Assembly (NCBI GenBank): GCA_019118935.1
Contig: DWXY01000033.1
Coordinates: forward strand, 1 to 59,207
Direction: 5' to 3'
From: Candidatus Oscillibacter pullicola
GTDB lineage: Bacteria > Bacillota > Clostridia > Oscillospirales > Oscillospiraceae
Length of the DNA: 59,207 nt
Part shown: piece by piece, positions 16,271 to 25,014 of the stretch
Layout: the number at the start of each line of letters is the position of its first letter
How positions within the stretch are numbered: position 1 is the stretch's first letter
Notes under the pieces: model-generated
Seen by the model: the letters and a program-made list of their open reading frames with translations, nothing else
Databases searched by the model: none
What the model was told of the DNA's origin: nothing
Position numbers and translations under genes: made by a program

Positions 16271-17701
16271 ATGGCAGGCAAGCAGCGGACTCATTATGAG
16301 ATCGACATGTGCAACGGCCCCATTCTCTCCAAGATGCTGCGGTTCTCCATCCCGCTGATGTGCTCCAGCGTACTGCAGCTGCTGTTCAACGCGGCGGATA
16401 TCGTGGTGGTGGGCCGCTGGGCCGGGGACAACTCCCTTGCGGCAGTGGGATCCAACTCCGCGCTGATCGGCCTGCTGACCAACCTGTTTGTGGGCCTGGC
16501 CGTGGGTGCCAACACCCTGGCGGCCAAATACTACGGCGCCCGGGACAGAGATGAGCTCCACCGGGTGGTCCACACCTCCATCCTGCTGAGCATCATCAGC
16601 GGCCTGCTGCTGACAGTGGTGGGCGTTTTCGGCGCCCGGACCATCCTGGTGTGGATGCAAACCCCGGAGAACGTGTTGGATCTGGCCACGCTGTATCTGC
16701 GGATCTACTTCCTGGGCATGACCGCCACCATGGTCTACAACTTCGGCGCCGCCCTGCTGCGGGCGGAGGGCGACACCCAGCGGCCGCTGTACTTCCTCTC
16801 CCTGGCTGGGGTCGTCAACATCGTGCTGAATCTCTTCTTCGTCATCGTCTGCAAGCTGGACGTGGCGGGCGTGGCCATCGCCACCGTGATCTCCCAGTGC
16901 ATCTCCGCCTCCCTGGTGCTCCGCTGCATGGTGAAGGACACCGGCCCGCTGCACCTGGATCTCAAGAAGATGCGGCTCCACCCCCAGACCATGCGGCAGA
17001 TCCTCCGCATCGGCCTGCCCGCCGGATTCCAGGGGATTCTCTTCTCCCTGTCCAATGTGGTGATCCAGTCCTCCGTCAATACCTTCGGTGAGGTCATCAT
17101 GGCCGGCAACTCCGCCGCCGCCAACATCGAGCAGTTCGTGTACGTGTCCATGAACGCCATGTATCAGGCCACCATTTCCTTCACCAGCCAGAACTACGGC
17201 GCCGGCAACTACCACCGCATCCGCAAGATCATGATCCGCGCCCAGGGCTGCGTGCTGGTGGTGGGGCTGGTGCTGGGCAACGCCGCCACGCTGGCAGGCC
17301 GGGTGCTGCTCTCCATCTACACCACCAGCCCCCCGGTCATCGAGGCCGGACTGGTGCGGATGGGCATCGTCTGCACCACTTATGCCCTCTGCGGCATGAT
17401 GGACGTGATGGTGGGCGGCCTGCGCGGCATCGGCTATTCCGTCATGCCCATGCTGGTATCCCTGGTGGGCGCCTGCGGCCTGCGGCTGCTGTGGATCGCC
17501 ACCATTTTCCAGCTGCCCCAGTTCCACACCATCCAGATGATCTACTGGTCCTATCCCATCAGCTGGGTCATCACCTTCGGCGTCCACGTGGTCTGCTTCC
17601 TGTGGGCCATGAAAAAGGTCAAGCGCCAGCTGCTGCCGGAGGGCGGAGCCGCGCCGGTGGAAGCGCCTCCCGCTCTGGAAGAGGAGACCGTTTCAGAATA
17701 A
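16271..17701 (+). CDS. MATE family efflux transporter
   Basis: A 476-residue membrane protein with 12 hydrophobic segments in two six-helix halves, typical of MatE Na+- or H+-driven multidrug exporters. The N-terminal MCNGPILSKMLRFSIPLMCSSVLQLLFNAADIVVVGRW and the repeated pattern at about 250 onwards (LRIGLPAGFQGILFSLSNVVIQSS) are diagnostic. The C-terminus carries a short acidic/Pro tail. No regulator is adjacent, and the substrate cannot be told from sequence. Its promoter is not clear: a TAGAAT at 16213-16218 may be the -10. It is not closely similar to the second MATE gene at 23.5 kb. Confidence 0.92.
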   Translation: MAGKQRTHYEIDMCNGPILSKMLRFSIPLMCSSVLQLLFNAADIVVVGRWAGDNSLAAVGSNSALIGLLTNLFVGLAVGANTLAAKYYGARDRDELHRVVHTSILLSIISGLLLTVVGVFGARTILVWMQTPENVLDLATLYLRIYFLGMTATMVYNFGAALLRAEGDTQRPLYFLSLAGVVNIVLNLFFVIVCKLDVAGVAIATVISQCISASLVLRCMVKDTGPLHLDLKKMRLHPQTMRQILRIGLPAGFQGILFSLSNVVIQSSVNTFGEVIMAGNSAAANIEQFVYVSMNAMYQATISFTSQNYGAGNYHRIRKIMIRAQGCVLVVGLVLGNAATLAGRVLLSIYTTSPPVIEAGLVRMGIVCTTYALCGMMDVMVGGLRGIGYSVMPMLVSLVGACGLRLLWIATIFQLPQFHTIQMIYWSYPISWVITFGVHVVCFLWAMKKVKRQLLPEGGAAPVEAPPALEEETVSE

Positions 17702-17704
17702 GAA

Positions 17705-17741
17705 AAAAGCGGCGGGAATCCGATGGATTCCCGCCGCTTTT
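17705..17741 (+). terminator. Bidirectional terminator
   Basis: A perfect 17-bp stem (17705-17721 with 17725-17741) with A-rich and T-rich flanks, between the convergent MATE gene and the small membrane protein gene. Confidence 0.88.
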
Positions 17742-17745
17742 CCTT

Positions 17746-18048
17746 TTACAGCCCCAGCCGCTGCTTGACGGCCAACACCGCGCAGGCCACCAGGAAGATG
17801 GTCAGCGCCAGCTGCCCCCACAGCAGATTGTAGGAGATGTCCTCCTTGTCCTTGCGCCGCCCCTCCAGCACGGAGAGGGAGTTGAAAATCCCCACCACGC
17901 TGAAGGCAATGGCCACCAGATCTGCCGGCAGCTCCAGCCCCAGCACCAGCAGGACCAGGTACAGCCCGAATCCCAGTCCCGTGGCGATGGCTCCGTTGTT
18001 CATCTGTTTCTTGGTCTGGAACAGCAGACCCTTTTTCTTGTCGTTCAT
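17746..18048 (-). CDS. Small three-helix membrane protein (DUF6442-like)
   Basis: A 100-residue protein with a Lys-rich cytoplasmic N-terminus (MNDKKKGLLFQTKKQMNNG), two closely spaced hydrophobic helices (about 19-38 and 41-57), a charged loop (EGRRKDKEDIS) and a third helix (about 74-95). Similar short proteins annotated DUF6442 occur in clostridia; I recognise this by pattern only. It is the last gene of the FHA-SEDS / PBP unit, 18 bases after the PBP stop, so a cell-envelope role is possible. A bidirectional terminator follows. Confidence 0.7.
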   Translation of the reverse strand: MNDKKKGLLFQTKKQMNNGAIATGLGFGLYLVLLVLGLELPADLVAIAFSVVGIFNSLSVLEGRRKDKEDISYNLLWGQLALTIFLVACAVLAVKQRLGL

Positions 18049-18066
18049 CTTGCTCCCGCTTTCGTA

Positions 18067-19434
18067 TCAATATCCGTTGACGATCACATCCAGCACCTTG
18101 GCGGCCACGCTGCCCGCCACAGAGGACCCGCCGCCGCCGTTTTCCACCAGCACCACGAAGGCATAGGGCGTCTCCTCCCCCCGCAGAAAACCGGCAAACC
18201 AGGCGTGGGGCGTCTGCCCCTCTCCCACCTCGGCGGTGCCGGACTTGGCGCAGATGTCCATATTGGGGAAGCGGCTGGCGCCGTAGGTCCGCTCCACGTT
18301 GCCCGCCATCAGGTCCGCCAGGGTGGCCGCCGTGTCGGCGGAGATCAGCGTGCCGGTCCTGGTGGTGAAGTGGGGCAGGGACGGCAGCCCCAGGGCGCTC
18401 TCGGTCCGGAGGATCAGGTACGGCTCCGCCGCCTTGCCGCCGTTTGCGATGGCGCCCATATAGATCATCAGCGCCGCCGGGTTCACCTGGTCGTGGTACT
18501 GGCCCACGGCGGCCCAGCCCAGCTGGCCGTCGGTGATGTTGTCAAAGTCAAAGGAGCCCTTTGCCGTGGGCAGGCCGCTGATGGAATAGCTGTCGGTCAG
18601 GCCCGCCTGCTTCGTGTACTTCTCCAGGGTGTCCGCCCCCAGCTCCTGGGCGATCTGGGCAAAGGCCACGTTGCAACTGTTGGCGAAGGCGGAGGCGATG
18701 TCCTGCTCCCCGTGGGTGCCGGAGCAGATGATGGTCTCGTCCCCCATCTGGACGCTGCCGGAGCAGGTCCAGGTCCGCTCCGCCAGGTCTGGGATCTCCT
18801 CCAGAGCCGCCGCCAGGGTGACGGTCTTGTAGACGGACCCCGGCGTGAAGGTAGAGGACAGGAAGCGGTTCAGATAGGCGCCCTCGTACCGGTCATTGGT
18901 GGCGATGTCCTCCGGCACGTTCAGGGGGTCGTAGCTGGGGGCGGAGACCATGCACAGAATCTCTCCGGTCTCGTAGTTGTAGACTGCCACGGTGCCGGAC
19001 TTGCCGCCAAGCGCCTCGTAGGCGGTGTAGTTATACCGGGCGTCGATGGTCAGATACAGGTCGTTCCCCCGCTGGGCGCCGAAGGCGCCGTTCAGCAGGC
19101 TGTACCCCGTCAGCTTGTCGGCAAAGGCGTTCAGGGCCCCGGTGCCGATGTTGCCCTGCAGGTCCCCCACCGCGTGGAGGGTGGCCTTGCGGACGGTGGC
19201 GTTGTCGTAATAGGTGCGCCGTCCGTCCACCACTTCGGAGAGCACGTCCCCGTCCCGGTCCAGCACCGTGCCGCTGGCAAGCTGGCCGCTGCTGTTGTAC
19301 AGGTGGCGGTTGAAGGCGGAGGACGCCCAGCTGCCACCGTCCAGGAAGTATTTCACCAGGAAGAATCCCAGCCCCGCCGCCAGCAGCAGCGCCAGGGCCA
19401 GACAGACAAAGGCCCGCCGCTCAATTTTCTTCAT
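18067..19434 (-). CDS. Class B penicillin-binding protein (PbpA/FtsI type transpeptidase)
   Basis: A 455-residue D,D-transpeptidase with an N-terminal membrane anchor (about 8-30), a short pedestal region beginning near SGTVLDRDGDVL, and a transpeptidase domain (about 145-455). All three active-site motifs are present: S200-V-Y-K203, S253-C-N255 and K397-S-G-T400. It is shorter than division PBPs and resembles actinobacterial PbpA, a RodA partner. Its start overlaps the end of the FHA-SEDS gene by 14 bases. The two products should therefore work as a glycosyltransferase/transpeptidase pair in wall elongation, division or sporulation; which of these is not clear. Confidence 0.92.
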   Translation of the reverse strand: MKKIERRAFVCLALALLLAAGLGFFLVKYFLDGGSWASSAFNRHLYNSSGQLASGTVLDRDGDVLSEVVDGRRTYYDNATVRKATLHAVGDLQGNIGTGALNAFADKLTGYSLLNGAFGAQRGNDLYLTIDARYNYTAYEALGGKSGTVAVYNYETGEILCMVSAPSYDPLNVPEDIATNDRYEGAYLNRFLSSTFTPGSVYKTVTLAAALEEIPDLAERTWTCSGSVQMGDETIICSGTHGEQDIASAFANSCNVAFAQIAQELGADTLEKYTKQAGLTDSYSISGLPTAKGSFDFDNITDGQLGWAAVGQYHDQVNPAALMIYMGAIANGGKAAEPYLILRTESALGLPSLPHFTTRTGTLISADTAATLADLMAGNVERTYGASRFPNMDICAKSGTAEVGEGQTPHAWFAGFLRGEETPYAFVVLVENGGGGSSVAGSVAAKVLDVIVNGY

Positions 19435-21229
19435 GGCGTTCCTCCTTTTCCGTGCCGAAGGGGTCCCTTATCGGCTCCGCCCGCCGGCGGGCCGCCTGGG
19501 TCAGACGCCTCTGGTGCTTCCGGGCGATGGCGAAGCTGGCGTTCTCCCGGGTATCCGTGGCCTTCAGATAGGCTAGGAGCCCCCAGGCGGACATCATGGC
19601 GGAGCCGCCGTTGGAAACGAAGGGGAACGTGACGCCGGTGAGAGGCAGCAGGTCCACGGAGCCGAACACGTTCAGGCAGGTCTGGAACACCAGCAGGGAC
19701 GATGCCGCGCAGGCGGCGATGGTGTAGAAGCTGGACCGGCCCACCCGGCAGGCCCGGGCAGCGAAAAAGGCCAATGTGATGATGGCCCCGACGGCCAGCA
19801 CGGCGATCAGCAGCCCCCACTCCTCGCACAGCATGCCGAACACCAGATCCGTGTCTGCCGCCGCCACGTTGTGGAGCCAGCCGTTGCCGGCCCCCATGCC
19901 CAAAAGGCCCCCGGAGGCGGCGGCGGACATGGTGCGGGTCTGCTGGTAACCGGTGGTGGAGGCGGCCTCCCAGGCGTGGCCCCAGGAGGCGAAGCGGCTG
20001 AGGATATAGGGCTTGAACTTCAAAATGATGCCCGCCCCGAACACCGCGCCGCCGCAGATCAGGGACAGCGTGGCGAAGTCCCCGGACCGCATGTAGGCGA
20101 TCACCAGGAAGGTGACGAAGAAGATGGCCGCGGTGCCGAAGTCGCTCATCAGGCCCAGCAGGCCGATGCAGAGGCCGGTCAGCACGATGAAGAGGGTCAG
20201 GTTCCGCTTGTGGAACAGCCGCTCCAGCGTGGCGGCGCCGGCGAAGATATAGCAGATTTTGGCGATCTCCGACGGCTGGAAAGACATGCCGCCGATGGAG
20301 ATCCAGTTGACGGCGCCGTATTTGGAGTTGCCGATCACCAGGGTGATGCCCAGCAGGCCGATGGCGGCGGCCGCCATGAGCCAGCGGTTCTTCTGCACCC
20401 TGGAGAGATCCCGCAGGAACAGCCCCAGCACCAGAAACAGCGCCAGCCCCAGCAAAATGGCCAGAAACTGCTTGAAGAGACTGCTCTGGGCACTGGAGGC
20501 AGTGATGGACAACGACAGCGTGGAGAGGAAGAAGGCGATGGTCTCCATCTCAAAGCCCACGCAGCGGGTGGCCCGCAGGGCCGCGTAATAGAGCCACATC
20601 AGAACCGTCAGCCCCAGGAAGGCCAGGGGGATGGCAATGGTGGCCTCCGTCCCGGCGGCCACGATCAGCTGCAAACAGGCCAGCACCTGAAACACCGTCA
20701 GCCACAGGAAGGAGGGCCAGATGGCGGCGGGGCGCTCCGCCCGGCGCTTCGCCTCCTGCTCCTCCCGCTCCGCCACGGTCTGGGGCAGGAAGATCAGCGG
20801 CACGCCCCCCAGGGTGATGGTGTCCCCCAGCTTCACGGGAACGGAGGACTCCACCTTCTCCCTGTTCACCGCCGTGCCGCCCTTGGACCCCAGGTCGTAC
20901 AGCGTCCAGTTCTCATCCTCGCCCCGGCAGAGGGCGGCGTGCTGCCGGGAGATGCTGGGATAGTTCAGATAGATGTCCGCCGTCTTGCTCCGGCCCAGGA
21001 TGTTCTCCCAGTGGGTCAGGGGCAGGGACGTGCCGTTTGGCAGGCTCAGCTGGCCCCAGTTCTCCGGCGTGTGGGGGATCCGCAGCAGGGAGCGGACCGC
21101 CCGGTACAGGATCAGCACGGCCAGAGCCGGAAACAGAAAGCGCACGAAGGCCATATACCACTCCCCCGCCAGCGGATGTGCCGCCAGCAGGGCCGTCAGG
21201 TTGTCCAGCAGCCCCTGCAGGATCTCCAT
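19421..21229 (-). CDS. SEDS peptidoglycan glycosyltransferase (FtsW/RodA/SpoVE) with N-terminal FHA domain
   Basis: A 602-residue fusion. It has an N-terminal membrane helix (about 25-48), an FHA phosphothreonine-binding domain (about 56-148; GRSKTADIYLNYPSISRQHA at 79-98, LGSKGGTAVNREKV) and a SEDS domain (about 172-565). SEDS landmarks are SFQPSEIAK (316-324), the TRTMSAAASGGLLGMG segment, the probable catalytic Asp461 in ADTDLVFGMLCEEWG, and FPFVSNGGSAM near the end. The ATG at 21229 has a GGAGG site 7 bases away; a longer start adding 11 residues has none. A TGTACA-17-TATAAT promoter lies at 21271-21299. The FHA part suggests control by a Ser/Thr kinase. Confidence 0.93.
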   Translation of the reverse strand: MEILQGLLDNLTALLAAHPLAGEWYMAFVRFLFPALAVLILYRAVRSLLRIPHTPENWGQLSLPNGTSLPLTHWENILGRSKTADIYLNYPSISRQHAALCRGEDENWTLYDLGSKGGTAVNREKVESSVPVKLGDTITLGGVPLIFLPQTVAEREEQEAKRRAERPAAIWPSFLWLTVFQVLACLQLIVAAGTEATIAIPLAFLGLTVLMWLYYAALRATRCVGFEMETIAFFLSTLSLSITASSAQSSLFKQFLAILLGLALFLVLGLFLRDLSRVQKNRWLMAAAAIGLLGITLVIGNSKYGAVNWISIGGMSFQPSEIAKICYIFAGAATLERLFHKRNLTLFIVLTGLCIGLLGLMSDFGTAAIFFVTFLVIAYMRSGDFATLSLICGGAVFGAGIILKFKPYILSRFASWGHAWEAASTTGYQQTRTMSAAASGGLLGMGAGNGWLHNVAAADTDLVFGMLCEEWGLLIAVLAVGAIITLAFFAARACRVGRSSFYTIAACAASSLLVFQTCLNVFGSVDLLPLTGVTFPFVSNGGSAMMSAWGLLAYLKATDTRENASFAIARKHQRRLTQAARRRAEPIRDPFGTEKEERHEEN

Positions 21230-21270
21230 GGGTCCGCCTCCTCTCTTGAAACAGAATTGCATAGTTTGTT

Positions 21271-21299
21271 ATTATAGCATTTTCTCCGGGAAATGTACA
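21271..21299 (-). promoter_or_regulatory. Promoter of the FHA-SEDS / PBP operon
   Basis: Minus strand: TGTACA (21294-21299), 17 bases, a perfect extended -10 TGCTATAAT with TATAAT at 21271-21276. Confidence 0.65.
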
Positions 21300-21426
21300 G
21301 CCCCGCCTTCGCCGGCGTCTTTCCGCCGGTTGATGCTGTAGGCGGGATTTGTGCAGGTTTTCCAGAAGTCCCAGCGTTTTTTTCGGAGTTTCCCACGGGG
21401 AATTTCCCTTTTACTCTTGACCTCTG

Positions 21427-22419
21427 TTGAAAAATCCTTTAAAATATAATACTGTCTGCAAGACCTTCAACGCGGTTTTTGGAGACCATTTTTTCACGGA
21501 TTTTCCATTTTACTCTGAAAGGCCGGTCGATATGAAACATCCCTACAAGACGCGGGAGGGCGGCGCCACGGTGACGATCTTCGTCCCCTACGACTGCAAG
21601 AACCACTGCCCCTTCTGCATCAATAAAGGCGAGTACGCGGATATGACAGGGTTTTCCCTGGAGAAGATCTGCCGGAGCATCGAGCGGATGGACGCCATCA
21701 CGCCCTACTGCGACTTCGTCTTCACCGGGGGTGAGCCCTTCGCCAACCTGGAGTCCCTCCAGGTGATGCTGGACAAAATCCCCACCACCCACAAGGTGTA
21801 TATCAACACCACCCTTCCCGTCTCTGAGCACCAGTCCGAGGCGGACATCCTGGCGTTTGCGGAGCGGAACAAACACAAGATCACCTGCATCAACGTCTCC
21901 CGCCACATGCAGCACTATGTGGTGGAATCCAACGACGGCCTGCTTGCCAAGCTGCCGGTGCCCTTCCGGGTGAACTGCGTGCTGTACAAGAACTATCCCG
22001 CCGAGCAGCTGGTGCCCTATATGGAGCGGTTCCGCAAGCTCCCCGGCGCCTCCATCCAGTTCCGGTTCGACTACACCGCCACCACGCCGGAGAACCTCTA
22101 TGAGGAGGAGGGTGACAAAATCCTCCAGGACCTGAAGAAGGTGGCCCGGTACACGGGGCTGGACGGCTGCCGGATGCGCTGCGGCTTCCACTTCGACTAC
22201 AAGGGCATGGAGCTGACATACCACAAGACCCTGCCCTACTCCACCATCGTGGAGACGGACCCGGTGAGCGGCGTCACCTACGACATCCTCTACGACATTC
22301 TCATCAAGCAGAACGGCGACATCCACTCCGACTGGGACGGCACTCCCTTGGACGTGGACGCCTATGAAAAGGTCGTGTTTGAGCCCTACGATCTGCGGTG
22401 GCTGGCTCGGATCGCGTAA
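21427..22419 (+). CDS. Radical SAM protein
   Basis: A 330-residue radical SAM enzyme. The cluster motif is C57-x3-C61-x2-C64 (YDCKNHCPFC), and the SAM-binding GGEPF lies near residue 98. Late cysteines in GCRMRCGF may be structural; no complete SPASM cluster motif is visible. The product and substrate are unknown. The start is uncertain. TTG at 21427 keeps an N-terminus that reads like protein but has no good ribosome site. ATG at 21532 (MKHPYKTREGG) lies just before the conserved domain. A TTGACC-17-TAAAAT promoter at 21417-21445 overlaps the TTG and would favour the ATG. A terminator follows. Confidence 0.85.
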   Translation: MKNPLKYNTVCKTFNAVFGDHFFTDFPFYSERPVDMKHPYKTREGGATVTIFVPYDCKNHCPFCINKGEYADMTGFSLEKICRSIERMDAITPYCDFVFTGGEPFANLESLQVMLDKIPTTHKVYINTTLPVSEHQSEADILAFAERNKHKITCINVSRHMQHYVVESNDGLLAKLPVPFRVNCVLYKNYPAEQLVPYMERFRKLPGASIQFRFDYTATTPENLYEEEGDKILQDLKKVARYTGLDGCRMRCGFHFDYKGMELTYHKTLPYSTIVETDPVSGVTYDILYDILIKQNGDIHSDWDGTPLDVDAYEKVVFEPYDLRWLARIA

Positions 22420-22421
22420 AC

Positions 22422-22454
22422 AACAGGGGCGGCGGAGCATTCCGCCGCCCTGTT
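22422..22454 (+). terminator. Terminator after the radical SAM gene
   Basis: AACAGG plus GGCGGCGGA pairs with TCCGCCGCC plus CTGTT around GCAT, followed by a short T-run. It lies just before the ribosome site of the next gene, so read-through is possible. Confidence 0.7.
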
Positions 22455-22477
22455 TTGATGAACAGGAGGAATGATTG

Positions 22478-23395
22478 ATGAAACCCATTCAAACGGCCGG
22501 CGTCATCGGCCTGGGTTCCCTGGGCGTCCTGTACGCCACGCTCTTCACACGGGCGCTCGGCAAGGAGCGAGTCCCCGTTCTGGCGGACGGCGCACGGATC
22601 GCCCGCTACCGGGAGCAGGGCTTTTGGTACAACGGCGAACCCTGTGACTTCAATTACACCGATGCCGCCGCCCGCACGGAGCCGGTGGACCTGCTGCTGT
22701 TCGCCGTCAAGTTCGGCGGTCTGCAGGATGCCATCGAGACCTGCCGCCACCTGGTGGGACCGGACACGCTCGTGATCTCCGTCCTCAACGGCATCTCCAG
22801 CGAGGAGATCCTGGGAGAGGCCTTCGGTCCGGAACATGTGGTCTGGTGCGTAGCAGAGCGGATGGCCGCCAAGAAGGAGGGCAACCGCGTCATCTGCGAC
22901 CCCATCGGGGAGCTGGCGGTGGGCGTCCCCGCCGGGGAGGACACCGGCCGCCTCCAGCGGCTCACCGCGTTTTTTGACAGCATCGGCTTCCCCTATGTCG
23001 TGCCTGCGGACATCCGCACCCACATGTGGAGCAAGCTGCTGTGCAACACCGGCTGCAACCAGGCCGCCCTGGTGTTCCAGTGCGATTACGGCCCGCTGCA
23101 GGTGCCCGGAAAGCCCCGGGACACCATGATCGGCGCCATGCGGGAGGTGGCCGCCGTGGCCAATGCGGAGGGCGTCCCGCTCTCTGAGAAGGACGTGGCC
23201 GCATGGGTGGACATCATCGACCACCTACCCTCCGACGGCGAGACCTCCATGCGGCAGGACGGCAAGAACCACCGGAAGAGCGAGGTGGAGCTGTTTGCAG
23301 GCACCATCCGCCGACTGGCCGCCAAGCACGGCATTCCCGTCCCCGTCAACGACTGGTTGTACCAGCAGATCCAGGAGATGGAGCGGAACTACTGA
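22478..23395 (+). CDS. panE: Ketopantoate reductase family protein (PanE/ApbA)
   Basis: A 305-residue NADPH-dependent reductase of the PanE/ApbA family, which converts 2-dehydropantoate to pantoate in coenzyme A synthesis. The N-terminal Rossmann motif GLGSLG is near residue 12, the conserved Lys sits in MWSKLLCNTGCNQAAL (about 180-195), and the C-terminal domain carries SMRQDGKNHRKSEVELFAGTI, matching the family pattern S-x-x-x-D-x-x-x-x-x-x-E-x-x-x-x-x-G. The family is broad and no other pantothenate gene is adjacent, so a related reductase function is possible. The ATG at 22478 is placed by AGGAGGA 7 bases upstream. Confidence 0.85.
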   Translation: MKPIQTAGVIGLGSLGVLYATLFTRALGKERVPVLADGARIARYREQGFWYNGEPCDFNYTDAAARTEPVDLLLFAVKFGGLQDAIETCRHLVGPDTLVISVLNGISSEEILGEAFGPEHVVWCVAERMAAKKEGNRVICDPIGELAVGVPAGEDTGRLQRLTAFFDSIGFPYVVPADIRTHMWSKLLCNTGCNQAALVFQCDYGPLQVPGKPRDTMIGAMREVAAVANAEGVPLSEKDVAAWVDIIDHLPSDGETSMRQDGKNHRKSEVELFAGTIRRLAAKHGIPVPVNDWLYQQIQEMERNY

Positions 23396-23482
23396 GCCTG
23401 CCCGGCAAAGGGACAAGTGCAGGTCTTCTGTCCTGCACTCCAATGATTCCGTCCCGCTGCCTGCGGACAGGCACGCTGGAAA

Positions 23483-23518
23483 GCCCCGGCACGAAGGTGC
23501 CGGGGCATCTTTTTATTT
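23483..23518 (+). terminator. Terminator of panE
   Basis: A 10-bp stem GCCCCGGCAC / GTGCCGGGGC (23483-23492 with 23497-23506), then ATCTTTTTATTT. It overlaps the end of the convergent MATE gene. Confidence 0.85.
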
Positions 23519-24868
23519 CCGTATCAGCCCCAGCCGGTTCAGCCGGTGGGAGCGCCGCAGGTACCAGATTCCACACAGGAAAATCTGCACCACCGTGGAG
23601 GCAGGGATGGCCAGCCCCAGATGGAACAGAGAGCTGTCCGCCGCCCGGCTCACCAGCAGCGCCACCGGCAGCCGGCCCCCCAGGGCCCCGACCATTCCTT
23701 GCGCCATGACGAACAGCGTCTGCCCGCAGCCGTTGAAAAAGCCCACAAAGCAGAACAGGAAACTGGTGAGCAGACAGTCGATGGCGTAGGCCTTGAGATA
23801 CTCCCAGGCGGCGGCGATCACCGCCGGGTCGTCCGCGAAAATACCCGCCAGCACATCCCCGTGAAAGAAGGCCGCCCAGCCCATGAGGAGGCCCGCCATC
23901 AGGGAGGACAGCACGCCGTACAGCAGCGCCCGCCGGGCCCTGGTCTCCAGTCCGGCGCCGATGTTCTGCGCCACGAAGGCGGACATGGACTGCATATAGG
24001 CGGAGGGCACCAGCATGACGAAGGCGCACAGCTTCTCCGCCACGCCCACCCCGGCGGAGGGAATGGTGCCCATGGAATTTGCGATGGCGATGATTACCAG
24101 GAAGGTGATATTCACCAGCAGGTCCTGAAGCGCCACCGGGCTGCCCAGCTTCAAAATCCGTCCAATGATGGCACCGTTGAACCGGATGTCCTGCCGCCGG
24201 AGCGTGAAGGCCAGACGCTTTCGCCGGATCAGCAGCAGGGACAGCGCCACGCTCATGGCCTGGGCAAAGACTGTGGCGATGGCTGCGCCGGCCACATTCA
24301 GGCCGAAGCCTCCCACCAGCAGCAGGTCGCCGCCGATATTCAGAATACAGGCGATCAGCACGGTAATCAGCGGCACCCGGGAATCTCCGATCCCCCGGAA
24401 GATGCTGCCCAAAAGGTTGTAGGCCACGATGAACACCGCGCCGCCGGAGCAGATCCGCACATATTCCACCGTGCCGTCAAAGGCGTCCGCCGGGGCGTGC
24501 ATCAGCATTGCCAGCTGAGGTGCCGCCAGCTCCAGCGCCACTGTGGCAACCACTGCCACCGCCAGGAACAGGCAGATGCCGCTGCCCACAGCCGCCCCCG
24601 CCTCCTCCGGCTTGTCCTCGCCGATCTTCTGTCCCAGCAAGACCGTGATGCCCATGGCCAGGCCCGTGATGACGATGGTCACGGTCTGCATGATCTGGCT
24701 GCCGGTGGAGACGGCCGAGATGTCCGCCGCGGTGCCGAATTTGCCCACCACCTGCAGGTCCACTGCACCGTACATGGCCTGCAGCAGCAGGGCCAGCAGC
24801 ACCGGCAGGGCGAATTTCAGCAGGGTCGACAGGATCGGCCCCCGTGTAAAGGTCTGTTCTGTTTCCAT
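23513..24868 (-). CDS. MATE family efflux transporter with attenuator-like leader
   Basis: A 451-residue MATE transporter with 12 hydrophobic segments, starting METEQTFTRGPILSTLLKFALPVLLALLLQAMYGAVDLQVVGKF. The second half repeats the pattern (LGSPVALQDLLVNITFLVIIAIANSMG). The ATG at 24868 follows GAGGAGGGG. The frame stays open upstream through the leader terminator, so longer starts are not credible. A consensus promoter lies 110-140 bases upstream with a strong intrinsic terminator between it and the gene. Expression is therefore probably controlled by antitermination in the leader, perhaps by the exported compound or by ribosome stalling. Confidence 0.92.
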   Translation of the reverse strand: METEQTFTRGPILSTLLKFALPVLLALLLQAMYGAVDLQVVGKFGTAADISAVSTGSQIMQTVTIVITGLAMGITVLLGQKIGEDKPEEAGAAVGSGICLFLAVAVVATVALELAAPQLAMLMHAPADAFDGTVEYVRICSGGAVFIVAYNLLGSIFRGIGDSRVPLITVLIACILNIGGDLLLVGGFGLNVAGAAIATVFAQAMSVALSLLLIRRKRLAFTLRRQDIRFNGAIIGRILKLGSPVALQDLLVNITFLVIIAIANSMGTIPSAGVGVAEKLCAFVMLVPSAYMQSMSAFVAQNIGAGLETRARRALLYGVLSSLMAGLLMGWAAFFHGDVLAGIFADDPAVIAAAWEYLKAYAIDCLLTSFLFCFVGFFNGCGQTLFVMAQGMVGALGGRLPVALLVSRAADSSLFHLGLAIPASTVVQIFLCGIWYLRRSHRLNRLGLIRK

Positions 24869-24897
24869 ATGCCCCTCCTCAACTCCGGGAGGGCGCG

Positions 24898-24968
24898 AAA
24901 AAAAAGCCGGACAAGAAACCGGGCGCCCCCAGCATCTTATCCGGCTTTGTGACTGCGGCCACAAGCCC
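24898..24968 (-). promoter_or_regulatory. Leader terminator/antiterminator upstream of the MATE gene
   Basis: Read on the minus strand, GCCGGATAAG pairs with CTTGTCCGGC (24936-24945 with 24906-24915) over an inner GGGCGCCC fold and is followed by eight U residues (24898-24905). Just upstream, GGCTTGTG pairs with CACAAAGCC (24968 down to about 24943). This alternative stem uses the AAAGCC that also starts the terminator stem, so the two folds are mutually exclusive. No other gene on this strand feeds into it. The layout is that of a transcription attenuator. I do not recognise a known riboswitch class. Confidence 0.65.
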
Positions 24969-24985
24969 TCCGATGAACAGGCAAT

Positions 24986-25014
24986 ACTTTACCATGCGCC
25001 GCAGGGGTTGTCAA
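24986..25014 (-). promoter_or_regulatory. Promoter of the MATE gene leader
   Basis: Minus strand: consensus TTGACA (25009-25014), 17 bases, TAAAGT (24986-24991) with an extended -10 TGG. Confidence 0.75.

Noticed and set aside
24869-24964. A 32-residue extension of the second MATE protein, or a leader peptide in the same region
   Set aside because: The frame crosses the intrinsic terminator and has no credible ribosome site. A GTG near 24965 has an SD-like GGAGGG only three bases away, which is too close.
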